Shown here: one piece after another, positions 22,245 through 34,870 of the stretch | Layout: each line of letters begins with the position of its first letter | Position numbering within the stretch: position 1 is the first letter of the stretch | NCBI RefSeq assembly: GCF_009730915.1 | Contig: NC_052481.1 | Span: forward strand, 4,092,001 to 4,156,000 | Reading direction: 5' to 3' | Length of the DNA: 64,000 nt | From: Dioscorea cayenensis subsp. rotundata | Lineage: Eukaryota; Streptophyta; Magnoliopsida; Dioscoreales; Dioscoreaceae | The notes under the pieces: generated by a model | The model's database searches: none | The model's input: the letters and a program-made list of their open reading frames with translations, nothing else | Told to the model about the DNA's origin: nothing | Made by a program: the position numbers and the translations under genes

Positions 22245-24058
22245 TTGGTCAATAACCTTCCCTTATAAAACTTTCATTTACCCCCTCCCAAGGGTGTTTG
22301 GCACCTGGATTCATGCCTTGGAAGTGGGAATATGATGCACCCATCAGGTTTAAACCCTTGTTGGGCAACCAGGGAAGGAGTGAGTTAAGGGTTAGCATGG
22401 TAATGGGAAGACTGCATGTGGGGCCTTCCTAATCCTGTCAAAATTGGGGGGAGTTCGACTCCTGAGTTATGTAATGACTATTTTACCCTTACTTTTGAAA
22501 AGATTTCCACCTTTTTCTTCCTCTTTCCTTGTTGAGATCCACAGTTGCCTTTTCCTCTTTTCCCATTGAGATCTACTTCTGATTGTCCCTCTTTTCGGAG
22601 CTTCAGATCCATTACCAACGCCGACACCGACCTCGTCCTTCTCCTCTCCCTTCCTCTTTGATCTGGCCTCAAACATTAACCAGGTTTTTTTTAACTATGC
22701 ATTAAGTCAATATAACCCATTAAAGCTATGTACACTGAACCTAGATTCTTCAGTTGCAACCAATATCAAGTTTAGTAACTTTATCCTTTGAATCATAATA
22801 ATTTTAGAGCTTTGCATTTAACCTCTAGTGAAAATTTAGTAATTGCTTGTGGGCCAATACATTCTATTCTTATTTTTGTGAATGCTCTTAGGTTTAAATT
22901 CTTTTTAATTCCCTATGAGTGAACTTATCTGATAGCTTTGTATAATGTACCAGGTGATTTAGTTAAAGTTTAGATCATCATGTTGTTTATAGTAATGTTG
23001 TTCATTTATTTATTAAACTCTGAAGGAAAGTTTTATTGATAGAACATTTACTATTATGTTAGTTTTTTAGGCTATAGAAGCATATGCCAAGTTTGATATC
23101 ATATCATCAAGCTTATTCTCGTTTACTTACTATATATTTTAAGAAATATTTTGGTAGAAAAATCAATTAGAATCTTCCCTTTAAGATATATTTTGTTTCT
23201 ATTTATTTACATGTTATTTAAATTGTTCAATTTTTTCATAACTTTTCTTCTTCTTTTTTTTTTACTTTCTTAGAAATTCTATTTTATCTACTTGTTAATC
23301 TCTTGTTTCTTTTTATAGTTCATAGCATTAATTGTTTATTGGTATGATAATACAATTGCCCGGAAAAAGCGAACAATAGTTTTTTATTTTAATTTAAGTA
23401 GGAATAAAAACATTGGTGCTTATCTCTTATTCATGTTTTCTAGCACATTGTTAAAAGTTTCCAACCCAACCTTTTTATTTTTATAGGAATAATTATATTG
23501 TAGATAAATAATTAATTTAAAATTAATTTATCCCAAATAACACGGATGCATCCCCATATCTTCATATAAATCCATGATAAAAGTTTTAATATATTAACAG
23601 AATCTGGTATCTGTTTTGGCATTTAAAATAAAAAATATTTATGTTGATATTTAAACTCAATAAATATATTAATTCTGATGCATCACATTCAATTTAAATT
23701 TACACTTTTGACCTATTAACTGCCATAGTTGAATGGATTAAGCTAAAAATCAACAACTTTATCTCGTTTAAATATCAAAAACAATGACACCATCTTCCAC
23801 TTTAGAGTCAATCAATGGCTTTAACTGGATTAGAAAAATATGAGCATAATTGACGTAAGGGGACTGATTCTTTGAAAATGTTTTTAGATAATTTATCTAT
23901 TTACATGCATATTTTTCACATGAACTGATTCTTTGCATCAACCAGATGGTTTCCCCATCTATTTATTGTATACGAATGACATATATACATATCATAGTTT
24001 AACTCATAGTTTAATCATTCTTACAAAACGTATCTTGTTTCATTTGTAAATTTTAGAT

Positions 24059-25411
24059 ATGGCTAATGAAAACGTGGAAGATGTTCATGCGGAGCAATTG
24101 CTTCACATGATGTATGCATGCATTTTTTTTCGTTATGAACATCATCGTCACCATTTGTACAATGAGGAAAATGATCAAGACAATGTCATCCATTATGAGA
24201 TTGAGTCAACATGTAATAGGTGTCGTAGACAACATGAGTACATGTTCTATGTAGTTTATGAGAGTGATGTCAAGTGTATTGATAAACTACGGATGGATCG
24301 TCATTGTTTTCATAAATTATGTCAATTATTGACCACTACCGGTGGGCTTCGCGGTATGAGAAATATCATGGTCGATGAAATGATCGTGATGTTCTTAAAT
24401 ATTGTGGCACACCACATAAAAAATAGGATAATTAAGTTTGACTTTGTTAGATCAGCTAAGACGGTTAGCCGACATTTTCATGCCGTTCTAAAGGTAATTA
24501 TCCTATGCCATGATGTACTATTGAAGAAACCCAAACCTATTCTCGAAAATTCAAATGATTATAGATGGAAAATGTTTAAGGTAATTTCACACAATAATTG
24601 TTTATAGTTGTTGGAAAAATATGGTAGATGCCTTGTTAATAATAAGATGTTTACTTCAATGTAGAATTGTCTTGGAGCATTAGATGAAAGTCATATTCGT
24701 GTAAATGTGCCAAAAGTTGATCGCCCAAGATATAGAACAAGAAAAGTAGAAAATAACTACTAATGTGCTCAGCGTTTGCTAGCAAGACATGCAATTTATA
24801 TACGTATTGTCTGGATGGAAAGGTTCAGCACATGACGGTCGAGTTTTAAGAGACGCTATTAGAAAGCCCAATAGGTTAAAAGTTCAAAATGGTAACTAGA
24901 ACATGTTCTTAATTTTATTAGTAATGATATTAGCTACCAACAAACATTTCTTTGCGTATTAGGGTGCTATTACTTGGTTGATTCTGGATATGCAAATTCA
25001 TCAGGATTTTTTGCACTTTTTCGGGGTCAACGTTATCACTTAAGTTCATGGGCAAATAGCCGACAACCAGTTACGACGCAAGAATTCTTTAACATGAAAC
25101 ATGTTGCTGCTAGAATTGTGATTGATAAGACATTTAGTCTTTTAAAAATTCATTGGAAAATTTTATCAAGTCCAAGCTTTTACAATATAGTTACTCAAAG
25201 GCGCATTATTAACGTATGTTGTCTTCTACGTAACTTTATTCGAAAATAAATGACAGAAAACCCTGCAGAGCATGAAGTTAATTCTAATATGATGGAGGAC
25301 AACATTGAATATGACACCGATATTATTACATCAATTGATCCAATAGATGAATGGACCCAATTTAGACTAGACATGGCTACAGAAATGTTTAACACTTGGC
25401 GTTCAAATTAA
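24059..25411 (+). pseudogene. PIF/Harbinger DDE transposase (broken)
   Basis: Exon 1 (24059-24580) encodes the helix-turn-helix N-terminal half: DRHCFHKLCQLL, then LRGMRNIMVDEMIVMFL. After an intron (24581-24664) comes NCLGALDESHIRV with the first catalytic Asp. A frameshift and a TAG stop follow near 24760-24790. GWKGSAHDGRVLRDAI is next, and after a second intron (about 24893-24962) YYLVDSGYANSSGFFALFRG. The usual final Glu in VIERTFG is Asp here (IVIDKTFSLLK), 48 residues after the Asp of VDSGY. The frame stops at NFIRK, then continues in phase as a decayed tail to 25411. It has several disabling changes and is inactive. Confidence 0.88.
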
Positions 25412-25649
25412 TTACAAAATTTTTATGTATTGTTATATTTGATGAACAGTTTTCCATATTATTATTACATGACATGGAATGATTTTATCTATGAAATATT
25501 ATTTTGTTTAATATGGAATGAACATGGAATGATATTATGTACAAACATGTAATGAACAATTATTTTTTTTTATTACAACAAATATATTTTATACATGGAA
25601 TGGTTTGAATATGTTGACATGTGTGTCATATTGTATTTTTTATTCTAGG

Positions 25650-26656
25650 ATGGATCAAGAATCACAGCAAAGGGTATGGGTATAAACAAAAACTATTAGA
25701 CTACACAAGTAAACAAGGCCTTGATTGAAGCTCTAGTTGAGTTATCGACAAATATAATGTGGCGAGCTGAGAATGGATTCAGAAATAGTTATTTACATCA
25801 ATTAGATAAAATGATAAAAGATAAATTTTCATATACTACATTAAAAGTTGTGCCAAAATATAGAGTCACGGGTGAAACTTTTTAGAACCAAAACTATAGC
25901 AATTGCAGATATACTTTCAGTCAGTGGCTTTGTTTGGAACAATAAGCACAGTACCATTGAATGTGAGAAAAGCGCATATAATGAATTTGTTAAGGTAAGT
26001 TTGCCATCATTTGTCAATTATTTTGAATGCTTAATTTTAAATTGCTATTGTTGACACTCATTTCAAAATTTGTTTACAGAATCATAAGGAAGTTGCAGGA
26101 CTTTATGGCAAGTCCTTTTCATTTTTTAATGATCTCGCTCCAGTCTTCACAAAGGATAGGGCACAAGGCAATGCAAGGGGTGACCTTGGAGATGATGTCA
26201 ACCAATATATGCATGAAAACATTAGCTTGGACGATAACACCAGTTTCACTCAATTTCATATGGAAGATGTTTTCATGCCCACAGATGAACATGCAGAGCC
26301 TCCGTCGCCTATAACTTCAGATAATGATGCCTCAATCTCTAATTCCCAAAAGAAGAAAAAAATGCGCGAAAGAATCGAATATCCCATCAATTTCAGAAAA
26401 TTTTCACCATTTTGTGGATTTGGTGGGCCCTGGCTTCAAAGCAATGGCTGAATGTGCTATTCGAAATGCTGATGCTAATGCGCTTTGGGAAGCTGTTCAT
26501 TAGGAAGTTCAAGAGAAAAAGAAACTACCGAATCAAGTTATCTTCAACATTGATGGGCTATCTGAAGATGAAGCATTTGTGGTAATGCAATCTTTAAGAA
26601 AAGACGAGGAAAAGCTTAATATGTTTTGGGACTTGCCCGATGACAAAAAAAACTAA
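25650..26656 (+). pseudogene. PIF/Harbinger ORF1, Myb/SANT-like DNA-binding protein (broken)
   Basis: The frame begins MDQESQQRVW, as in plant Myb/SANT-like (Myb_DNA-bind_3) proteins. In-frame stops and a shift follow within about 60 bases. Recognisable text resumes: ALIEALVELSTNIMWRAENG, then ESRVKLFRTKTIAIADILS and SGFVWNNKHSTIECEK. Exon 1 ends at 25994 (GT at 25995) and exon 2 starts at 26080 after CAG (GLYGKSFSFFNDLAPVF). A Lys-rich patch (QKKKKMRE) and an in-frame stop (AVH then TAG) follow. In this superfamily the ORF1 protein partners the transposase in binding the ends. Confidence 0.82.
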
Positions 26657-27059
26657 GTTTTTGCCGCCTACTTTTAGGAGGTACAAGTATTTCTTTGTTA
26701 TTTGTCATTTTGGCTTGATTTGTACATATTCCATGTTATTTATCATATTGGCTTGGTGTTCATGGAATTTTCCAAATTGGCATATCCATGTTATTATTTT
26801 TATTCATTACTATGATTTTCATGACAACATTTCACAATTATGACATTTTTTGTGCATTAATTCACATATCTAATATTTGCTTGGTGTGTTCAATCTATTT
26901 GTAGGAAAGGACACAATGTAGAAGAGGCAATGACGTCCATGCCAGAGCCATACCATGACAAAGCTTCAACTTTGCTTATTATGTTCAATGAAAAAATGTT
27001 TATCTTATGAATGGTACTATGTTGTAACCACTCTCACTACTTTTCTAAAACTTGGTTAT

Positions 27060-27310
27060 GTATGAGTTATATTAAAACTATAACATTACTTGATGATTGG
27101 TTTGATAATGCTACTTCTCTTTTATATTGTTAAATGATGGGTTTGATAATGTTGCATCTCTTTTTTATTGTTAAATGATGGGTTTGATAGTGTGTTGAAT
27201 GATGTGTTTGATAATGTTGCATCTCTTTTTTATTGTTAAATGATGGGTTTGATAGGGTGTTGAAAGATTGGTTTGATAATATTACTTCTCTTTTGTATTG
27301 TTAAGATTGT
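27060..27310 (+). repeat. Imperfect tandem repeat (minisatellite)
   Basis: Units of about 50 and 97 bases built on GATGGGTTTGATAATGTTGC and TCTCTTTTTTATTGTTAAAT recur four times with small changes. Confidence 0.85.
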
Positions 27311-27360
27311 ATTGTCAAAAATATACTTTGCCAATGGATTTTACAATTGTCATTTTATAT

Positions 27361-27995
27361 AAGGTAAATGATATCACAATTACATGGTCATACATTATAT
27401 TAACTAGTTGTACTATTTTATTTTAATTAATTCAAATAAATAAGATATTATATTGTAAATACTTAATATTAATAAATCATGGTAATTATTTATTATTTAA
27501 TATATCAAAATTTTCTTAAGTTATATTAATTAGATGAATATTTAATAACAATAAATTAAAATAAATAATTAAATATGTTACAAGTATTTAATAATAATTA
27601 TGTTAATTATTTACTAATGTAAACCATTGTTTTCTAAAATGTCATCTTATTTACATAAAAGACATGATTGAAATTTTACTATTACAATTGTTTTTTATAT
27701 TGGTAAATAATATTAAATTACATGGTCATACGTTATATTAATTAGTTTTAATATTTCATTTTAATTAATTAAAATAAATAAGTAAATATATTGCAAATAC
27801 TTAATAATAATAAATAATGTTAATTATTTATTATTTAGTATATCAAAATTTTCTTACGTTGTATTAATTAAATGAAATAGTTAATAACAATAAATTAAAA
27901 TAAATAATTAATTATATTATAAATATTTAATAATCATCATGTTAACTATTTACTATTAAATATAAATCATTGTTCTTTAAAATGTCATCCTATTT
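27361..27995. repeat. Degenerate direct duplication, about 345 bp apart
   Basis: Two AT-rich blocks (from about 27361 and from about 27703) share the order of words such as ACATGGTCATAC, TTTAATTAATT and ATCAAAATTTTCTTA. They read as an old direct duplication. No coding content is present. Confidence 0.65.
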
Positions 27996-28039
27996 ATATG
28001 ATAGGGTCATGTAAATTATTTTAACAATAATGAAAGAAC

Positions 28040-29640
28040 ATGGAGAAAATTTATTATAGAAATTACAAGCATTCCTTTCTAGCTAAATATTCCAAGTTAT
28101 AACCCTAGTTAGGAGATCCCCAACTTCTTTGACTAGGTAGGAAACTTGGGCCCTCTAGCTCCCCTACAGTTTGTGCATCCTCATCTCTTTTTCCGTGAAA
28201 GATTTTCTTTCACGATCAATTGATTCAACAAAACCAATTTGGATCTCTATGGTAGTGGAAGCTAAACACCTGGCTGAAAAAATGCCAAATGCGAAGCCAT
28301 GAGGCAGAGAAGAAATAGATGGTCAGCTAATTCAATTATCGCATGACAGAGCACATAGGTGGCATTTGAGAGCATGTTGCATTTGCTCACACCCATGTTC
28401 TCCAAGATGAGTATGATGTTGTTCCATGCTAACCAATTAAAAATGTTAATTTGCTTAGGGCATGCACCTTTTTAGATAATTTGAGTCGTTAGACAAAGAG
28501 TATCGCCATGATTAAAAGAATTCATAAAAGAATTTGATTATGAATCGATCATTAGATGTTAGACTCCTCTGCTTATAGTCTCTAGATCCCCGAGGATTAG
28601 AGGCACTTCTATTAAGTCTATTTATGATCATAGGGTCAACTTGTGTTAGAGGCGATTGCAGCAAGTGCACTAGTTCTTGTATTGTTCTATAAGGATGCGT
28701 GGAGCCCCTAAACAACTTAGGCTAGAGGTATATGGGAGCACAATTATCAACCCATTTGTCAAACCAAAATAGATTGACTAGTAACACCATCTTGTATTTC
28801 TAAGGAGACATGGGCTCTAAATGTAGACATGCATTTCAAAACCACATTCCAAAAAAAAAGATCTCCTCTTGGAAGGTCAGGAGAAGAGATTCCATGTGTA
28901 GGACTTATGGTAGTAGTTATATTAGATCACTTTGGCTCTATATGAGGGAATTTCATTTGAAATCTTCCATCATGATTTCCCAAGTAAAGCGTTCTTGAAT
29001 TCCTCCAAGTTTAGAATACACTCTCTGCCTTGTTCTTGACATTGGCAAAGCCACTTCTAATTTACTAATCAAGGGCCAAGTTAATCAATATTAGGGCTAG
29101 ACTAAATGAAGTCCTTCTTGATCCAGTCAATTGCTTTAATCACCCAGAATGAGAGTTTGAAAATAGAATTTAAATTTCCACAAAAGGATATAATTTAACT
29201 ACCAAGGAAGGAGAGAACTGAAGTGACTATTGGTGTACTATAGGTGACATATGTTTCTAAGATTGCCAAGTGGGCATCGTAAAGAACCCTGGTACGTGTA
29301 GAGCATGATTGAACTTTAAACTAAGCACACTCGAGGCTAGAGTAAAATGAAGTGGGGATGAGGGTCCCCTTTGTCGTAGACCTCTGTGATATCTAACATA
29401 GCTACAATGCTAGCCATTGATCAGAAAATTGACTTTAGATGAGGTCAAGGATTTAATTTAACCAATCCACTGAGATCCAAAGCCATGTGCACCCATGAGG
29501 TCAAATAGGAAATCCCAGTCCACCACATCGAATACTTTAGCAAAGTTGATTTTAATGATATGGCTTAGGATTCTATGCTTTTGAAGGCTAAAAATGAGTT
29601 CTCAGCCATGGCTATGTTGTCCAGATAAGAAAACTTCATC
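28040..29640 (-). mobile_element. Degenerate LINE fragment: reverse transcriptase and zf-RVT
   Basis: On the minus strand, near 29560-29380, the text KINFAKVFDVVDWDFLF and GAHGFGSQWIG, then KSLTSSKVNFLING and RYHRGLRQRDP, is a LINE reverse transcriptase broken by stops. Near 28470-28290 the strand encodes KQINIFNWLAWNN and CHAIIELADHLFFLC, the zf-RVT Cys/His region. Orientation and order are as in a full LINE, but endonuclease and ORF1 are absent, so this is a 5'-truncated copy. Its borders are approximate. Confidence 0.8.
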
Positions 29641-31710
29641 TTTAATTATATAATCCAAAATTAACAATCATTTTATTTATTTTTCTTGATTTAAATTTAT
29701 TTTAACAAACTTGTAAGCTTCAAATAATATATAAGTAAATAAAATATTATATCTGTTATGTCAAATAACATAAAAAAAATCACTTGGGTTACAGACAAAA
29801 TAATATATACTCTATATCCAATGTTTTATAATTACACGTAAAGTAGAGAAAAAAACTAAAGGCGGTATTTACTTATTTATGTCAAAATAATTTTTAGGAA
29901 TTTCCTATTATCAATGTATGCAAAGTCTATTAGTAAAGGCTAAGATTAAGTTTGGGAATATGGAGGGTTATGGGTAGGGTGTCATTCTTGGTCCTGTCTC
30001 AGAATTCTCAACCCACCTCCTAAATACATCTCGTTTTTTAATGGGCGAGTAATATTGAATTTGTAGAATACTTTATAGGGGATCTGCTCAAAGCAAAGAC
30101 GCTTTGGTTCCTATGCTTGCTCATTATCTTAAAAGGTTAATTGTACAAAGTTTTCATGAACTAGAGACTACATATAGTTGTGTAGTTTTGCTCAAATCTT
30201 GATGAATGGATCCCCGAATTTCTTCGGGCATGGTGTGGGACTTCACAAAAAATCACTATTTTATGCCAATAGAAAAATCCAAATCTTATTGATCAATTAT
30301 CAAGGGAAATTGAGGATAAAAAGTCTACTTAAACATAGAACCAAAATAGGTTATTGGTACATGTCCTCAACCTCTAACTCTATGCCTAGAGTTTGGATAG
30401 ACAAGTTGCTAAATGCTTATAAAAAAGAAACCTCTAGTAATGACCACAAGTAAGAAATCTAACTCTATTATTACAATAATTACTTAAAAGGCATACTCTG
30501 TCAAATTTGAATTGTCCAATGCAACATATACAAGAGAATTATGTGTTTCATAACTTTAAATCTAATCACAACAAACTAAAAAATAAAAAATAAAGGACAC
30601 CTTGTGGGATCTATTAGGATCCTTTTGGCTATTTATTGACATGATTTCCAATTGTTGATATCTTTCTATGAATATAATTGTGATCAGTGGTGGAACCAGG
30701 AATAATATTAAAGTAGTACTAAATTTAAATTTAAAAAGTTTATAAATATAAACAATTCTATTAATTTAAACTTGAGATTATAATAATCAATATTTCAAAA
30801 ATATAAAATATATATCCATCTTAAAAATTTGATTTATGTGTAAAACTGTCATATCTATATAATTAGCGATTAACTCAACTAGTTAAGCACTAAATTAACA
30901 AATAATGTAATTAAAAACAACTTTAAACAATTTATATCTAATTTAATTATTAAATACAACAATATTCAACAAATAGTTTAATAAATAATCAAAATTTTCA
31001 TAACAAATAAGCATAACAAATATCTAACATTTATTCACAACAATTTTCATAATAAAACAAATATTTAACAAATATCTAACAATCATTCATCAAATATAAA
31101 TATTTTTACATAACAAATAATTACACAAAAATTAAAAAAAATTAAATTCGATAAAACAAACGAGAAAAAAAGAAAAATCCCTATAATAAAAATAAAACAT
31201 AAATTTAGAAATAATTGATCAAAGAGAAAAAAAAAACTCACCAATCCATGCGATATGCAATGTTTTTTTTAGAGATTTTAAGAGAGCAATTGCATTTTTT
31301 AGGATTTTATTTTAATTTTTATTTATTATTACTATTTTATATTAATATCCTAAGTATTAATAATTATGTATTTATAAGTTCAATAAAAAAAAATCTATAT
31401 ATAAAATTTAAAAACAAAAATATTTGAGGATTTATGTTTGGCTAGTCATAAATAATATGATTCGGCAATAATTGTGATGTACCTCAATTGAGAACAATCG
31501 CCATTATTCTCATAATCAAAGAATTTTATTGCTTATGATAAAGTATTGGTGATTGAACCTTCAATATCGAGGAAAGTTAAAAAGAGAACGACACTTTTGT
31601 TAAAAGGTATCTAGTGTCTCACTTTTCTATCTTGACCGGGTAATTGCAATTATTTAAGAAGGAATAAAATAATTGTTTTTGTTAAAAAAAAATACAAGGT
31701 TATTGAACCC
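29641..31710. other. Gene-free stretch with a possible hAT end
   Basis: No supported gene. CAGTGGTGGAACCAG at 30685-30699 resembles the CAGTGGCGGAGCCAG ends of a plant hAT group also seen at 61657. A mate was not found. A 91-residue frame at 30178-30453 has no features I recognise. 31000-31430 is extremely AT-rich. Confidence 0.35.
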
Positions 31711-31856
31711 ATTTTTGGGAAAGAGCGGGGCGAACCCACTAAAGACCTAGGGACGTGCACAAGTCTCGGTGGAATAAATGGGGATGGGGCCGCGCTCACG
31801 TGGGCGCTGGAACCACCCATACACAACCACTATTCACAACTCCCAGAAATGTGCCC
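31711..31856 (-). mobile_element. SINE, 5'-truncated (copy 3)
   Basis: This stretch matches the tail half of SINE copy 2 in reverse orientation, from the A-rich end (TTTTTGGGAAAGAGCGGGG) through GCGCTCACGTGGGCGCTGG to AACTCCCAGAAATGTGCC. It stops where the tRNA-like head would begin. No clear target duplication was found. Confidence 0.85.
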
Positions 31857-33943
31857 ATCTTATACTATATATAAAAGATAAAAGCTATTGACTTAGAAGC
31901 ATCTTCAGTCTAACTCTTTAATAGGTCCAAATTTTTTATAGCATCGTGAACTCATCTCACATGCTATTTCAATAGCCTAACCTTTGGCACATATTACAAC
32001 TTTAGATGACGATGAACCGACATTAAGGTGACAAACCTTCCCAACAATGTGAACTCTTCAAGTTAGAGATGTAGTGAGAATCCCTAACCCTTTACTTATT
32101 TGTTGTGGGGGTTGTACCTTGTTTGTATCCCATATTCAAATCTTTAACGTCAATTTAGACATGTATATATATATATATATAATAAAAATAAATCATAATG
32201 GTGAAAAAGAATAATTTCTATATAGACTAATAATTACAATGAAAATAACCTATTTATCAATAAAATTTTAAATCTCCTATACTTGATTGAAGGTGAGTTG
32301 ATGGTCATCACAATGTAGAAATATTAGCGACGGGTGAAAACCATGAGATTTAAAACAAGATCACAATATATCCACAATCTCATCTAATTAAAATGTTCCA
32401 TTAGAGTTTGTATTTGTTATGATTATTAAATATTTTAAAGTTTAATTAAATTTTTTTATCAAAAGCTAATTCAAAAGATTAAGCCTTACACATAATATTT
32501 ATATTGTTATAATTATATAATTTATTTAAAATAAAATTTTACAACTAATGATATAATATTATAAGTCTAGATGGAGGCCGTAGTGGACAAAAATCAGAGT
32601 GGGGTTCTTTTCTTAACTTAATTCAAGAAAGTGCCAACAAGACCTTTCCAAATTAAATTTGCACAAGATCATTAAAACCCTTGAAAAGTCAAGTATGTTC
32701 TTGAACCCTTTCAAGGGTTCATATGACCATTTAAAATCTTGAAATTAAAAGATTAATTTAGTTTGTTAATAAAATTATATTTTTATCTCCATTATCTTTT
32801 TTTTTTCCGTCTTTTCACTGAGCACTCGGTTGGGCTAGACATAACTGATTTTTACTCCATTATCTTTCTTCTTCCGTCTTTTCATGCATAGCACAGGTGG
32901 CTGATGATCCATTCATCTCTTGACCTCATCCTCTTGCATGCATCTCCACCTTCGTCAAGGACTAGCTCTTAACCCTTCTCTTCTCATTCCTAACTTCTTT
33001 TCCTAAACTCTAACCCAAACTCTAACCCCTAGCTCACTCCACTCCTCTAGCAACCAACTCTATCAATTGTTAGCCACCTCAGGCTTCACACACAATGTTC
33101 ACATCGCCGCATTCCTCTTCCCTTCCATTGCTTTCCTCATCTCCCTTGTCAATACTCCTCTTCTTACCTTTTTTTTTGTGGCTTTCTCATCTCCTACCTT
33201 TCCCTCTCTATCTCCTTTCTTCTCCGTCACTTTCCCCACCCTCTTGCCATCTTGCAATCAACTTCTCTTTCATAACCTTCTTCATTGTCATATTGGCTTC
33301 TCGGTAGTTTAAATGACTTCACATTAAAAACCCATCTATCTTCTTGGCCCTTAAATGTTTTTTTTTTTTTGTATGTCTCCTTGTTCTCTTCATCTTGGGT
33401 CTCTTGGCCTTTTTTTTTTAATTACTTTGAAGGGTGAAAGGATAGGGGAGGGGAGGGGAGGGGAGAGGGAGGGGGCAACCATCCCATTGTTATTAAAGGC
33501 CGGCTAATCAACCACTCCATCAAACACTTTCACAATGCATAGCGCATTCATGCACTGCTTCTTCATCTTCAAGTGAACTACAAAAGAATTCATAATTCAA
33601 AAACAAATAACACTTTAAATTTTTTTTTTAAATTGATATATGAGATTATATGAGCTTTGGCAAAAGTGATATTTGACGAGATCATAAAAAAACCAATAAA
33701 AAACTAATAATAATAAAAAAAAAAAATAGAGACCTACAGGTGTGTTTGGAAGTTAACCAGACCAAGTCCTTTTTAGCCCTCCAACAGTTGGTCCAAACTA
33801 GACTTGGAAATTGGAATCCCATTTTTTTTTGTCCTACAAGACAAAACCCCAAAAATCAGCCCTTTTTTTATCCAAAAATCAAGAAATACTCACCGCCAAA
33901 TTACCAGCCAAAATACCACTCAAATCCCACCCACTGACTTCAT

Positions 33944-33947
<4 letters not shown>
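31857..33947. other. Gene-free stretch upstream of the VQ gene
   Basis: No supported gene. 32860-33330 is strongly pyrimidine-rich; its open frames are low-complexity Ser/Leu/Phe/Pro translations. A GGGGA-repeat tract lies at about 33444-33475. The last few hundred bases are expected to hold the VQ promoter. Confidence 0.5.

Positions 33948-33977
<30 letters not shown>
33948..33977 (+). repeat. (CT)n tract in probable VQ 5' UTR
   Basis: A 30-base CT microsatellite lies about 87 bases upstream of the VQ start codon. CT-rich leaders are common in plant 5' UTRs, so it is probably transcribed. Confidence 0.8.
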
Positions 33978-33983
<6 letters not shown>

Positions 33984-34063
33984 CCCCAATCAAAATTCCC
34001 CCATCCTCCCTCGAAAGTCTTCTTCTCCTCCCACAAACCCTAACCCACGATCAACCTCTCCCC

Positions 34064-34870
34064 ATGGACGCACCTCGAAACCCTCATCTCGGCATCAACA
34101 AGCTCGGCAAGAACATCCGCAAGAGCCCTCTCCACCAACCCAACTCCCTCTCTCGTCCTCCTCACCCTCATCCTCACCTCCATGCTCCTCCCCCTCCACA
34201 GCAACAACCCCAACCCCAACCCCAGGTCTACAACATCTCCAAGAACGATTTCCGCAGCATCGTCCAACAACTCACAGGTACTCCTTCTCGTGATCCTCTT
34301 CCCCAACCTCCTCCTCGTCCTCCTCCACCCAAACCCCCTTCTCAGCGTCTTCAACGCATCCGCCCTCCTCCTCTCACCCCTATTGCTCGCCCTCTCCCTC
34401 CTCCTCCTCCTCCTCCCAATCCCGCCTTTACCCGCCCCGTCGGCGTCCCGTGGCATGTCGGACCCCCTGCTGAATCCCCCGTCAGTGCCTATATGCGCTA
34501 TCTTGAACAGTCCATGCTCCACTCCGATGGCGCTCACCATACTCCTCTCGTCCCTCCTCATCATCCCCCTTTTCCTTCCCCTCGATCTAATATCCCTCCT
34601 CTTCTCCCTTCTCCTGGCTCTCAGCTCCCTTTGCCTTCCCCAAGTGCTTTCTTGAATCTCCTCTCCCCCCGATCCCCTTACCCTCTCCTTTCCCCTGGGT
34701 TTCAGTACCCTCCCCCTCTCACCCCCAACTTCTCCTTCTCCCCTTTCTCCCAATCCGGAATCCTCGGCCCTGGCCCTGGCCCTCAGCCACCGCTCTCTCC
34801 CGGCCTCTTGTTCCCGCCCTCCCCTTCTGGCTTCCTCCCCTTGAACAGCCCAAGGTGGAGAGATATGTAG
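34064..34870 (+). CDS. VQ-motif protein, HAIKU1 (VQ14)-like
   Basis: A single-exon protein of 268 residues. Residues 8-27 (HLGINKLGKNIRKSPLHQPN) and the VQ core F63-x3-V67-Q68-x-L70-T71-G72 (NDFRSIVQQLTG) match Arabidopsis HAIKU1/VQ14. That nuclear co-factor of the WRKY protein MINI3 promotes endosperm growth and seed size. Other shared pieces are SPVSAYMRYLEQSM in the middle, repeated LLSP, LLFPPSPSGFLPL and SPRWRDM at the C-terminus. The rest is Pro/Ser-rich and likely disordered. The family member in Arabidopsis is longer (about 400 residues), so this is a compact version. The ATG at 34064 is preceded by a CT-rich leader. Frames on the opposite strand and in phase 2 are shadows of the C-rich sequence. 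Confidence 0.92.
   Translation: MDAPRNPHLGINKLGKNIRKSPLHQPNSLSRPPHPHPHLHAPPPPQQQPQPQPQVYNISKNDFRSIVQQLTGTPSRDPLPQPPPRPPPPKPPSQRLQRIRPPPLTPIARPLPPPPPPPNPAFTRPVGVPWHVGPPAESPVSAYMRYLEQSMLHSDGAHHTPLVPPHHPPFPSPRSNIPPLLPSPGSQLPLPSPSAFLNLLSPRSPYPLLSPGFQYPPPLTPNFSFSPFSQSGILGPGPGPQPPLSPGLLFPPSPSGFLPLNSPRWRDM

Larger units (their letters stand above)
22284..26656 (+). mobile_element. PIF/Harbinger transposon, decayed, right end not found
   Basis: The element carries the two genes typical of plant PIF/Harbinger elements in the same orientation: a DDE transposase (24059-25411) and a Myb/SANT-like ORF1 protein (25650-26656). A candidate left end, AGGGTGTTTGGCACCTGG, starts near 22284. It is followed by a pyrimidine-rich leader (22490-22680) ending at a splice-like CAG/GT. 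The matching inverted end was not seen up to 28100, so the right end is lost, diverged or further away. The recorded end is that of the last gene, not of the element. Confidence 0.75.

Noticed and set aside
22441..22470. tRNA-like GAGTTCGACTCCTG
   Set aside because: Only a B-box-like word is present; no acceptor or anticodon arms can be folded around it.
30178..30453. 91-residue plus-strand frame
   Set aside because: No domain, no start context and no flanking gene signals; plausible by chance in AT-rich DNA.
33067..33312. Hydrophobic 81-residue frame resembling a membrane protein
   Set aside because: It translates a pyrimidine-rich tract; two overlapping phases are both open, which is a composition effect.
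34040..34753. 237-residue Arg/Gly-rich frame on the minus strand
   Set aside because: It is the mirror of the Pro/Ser-rich VQ gene and has no motif; its openness follows from the C-rich codons on the other strand.
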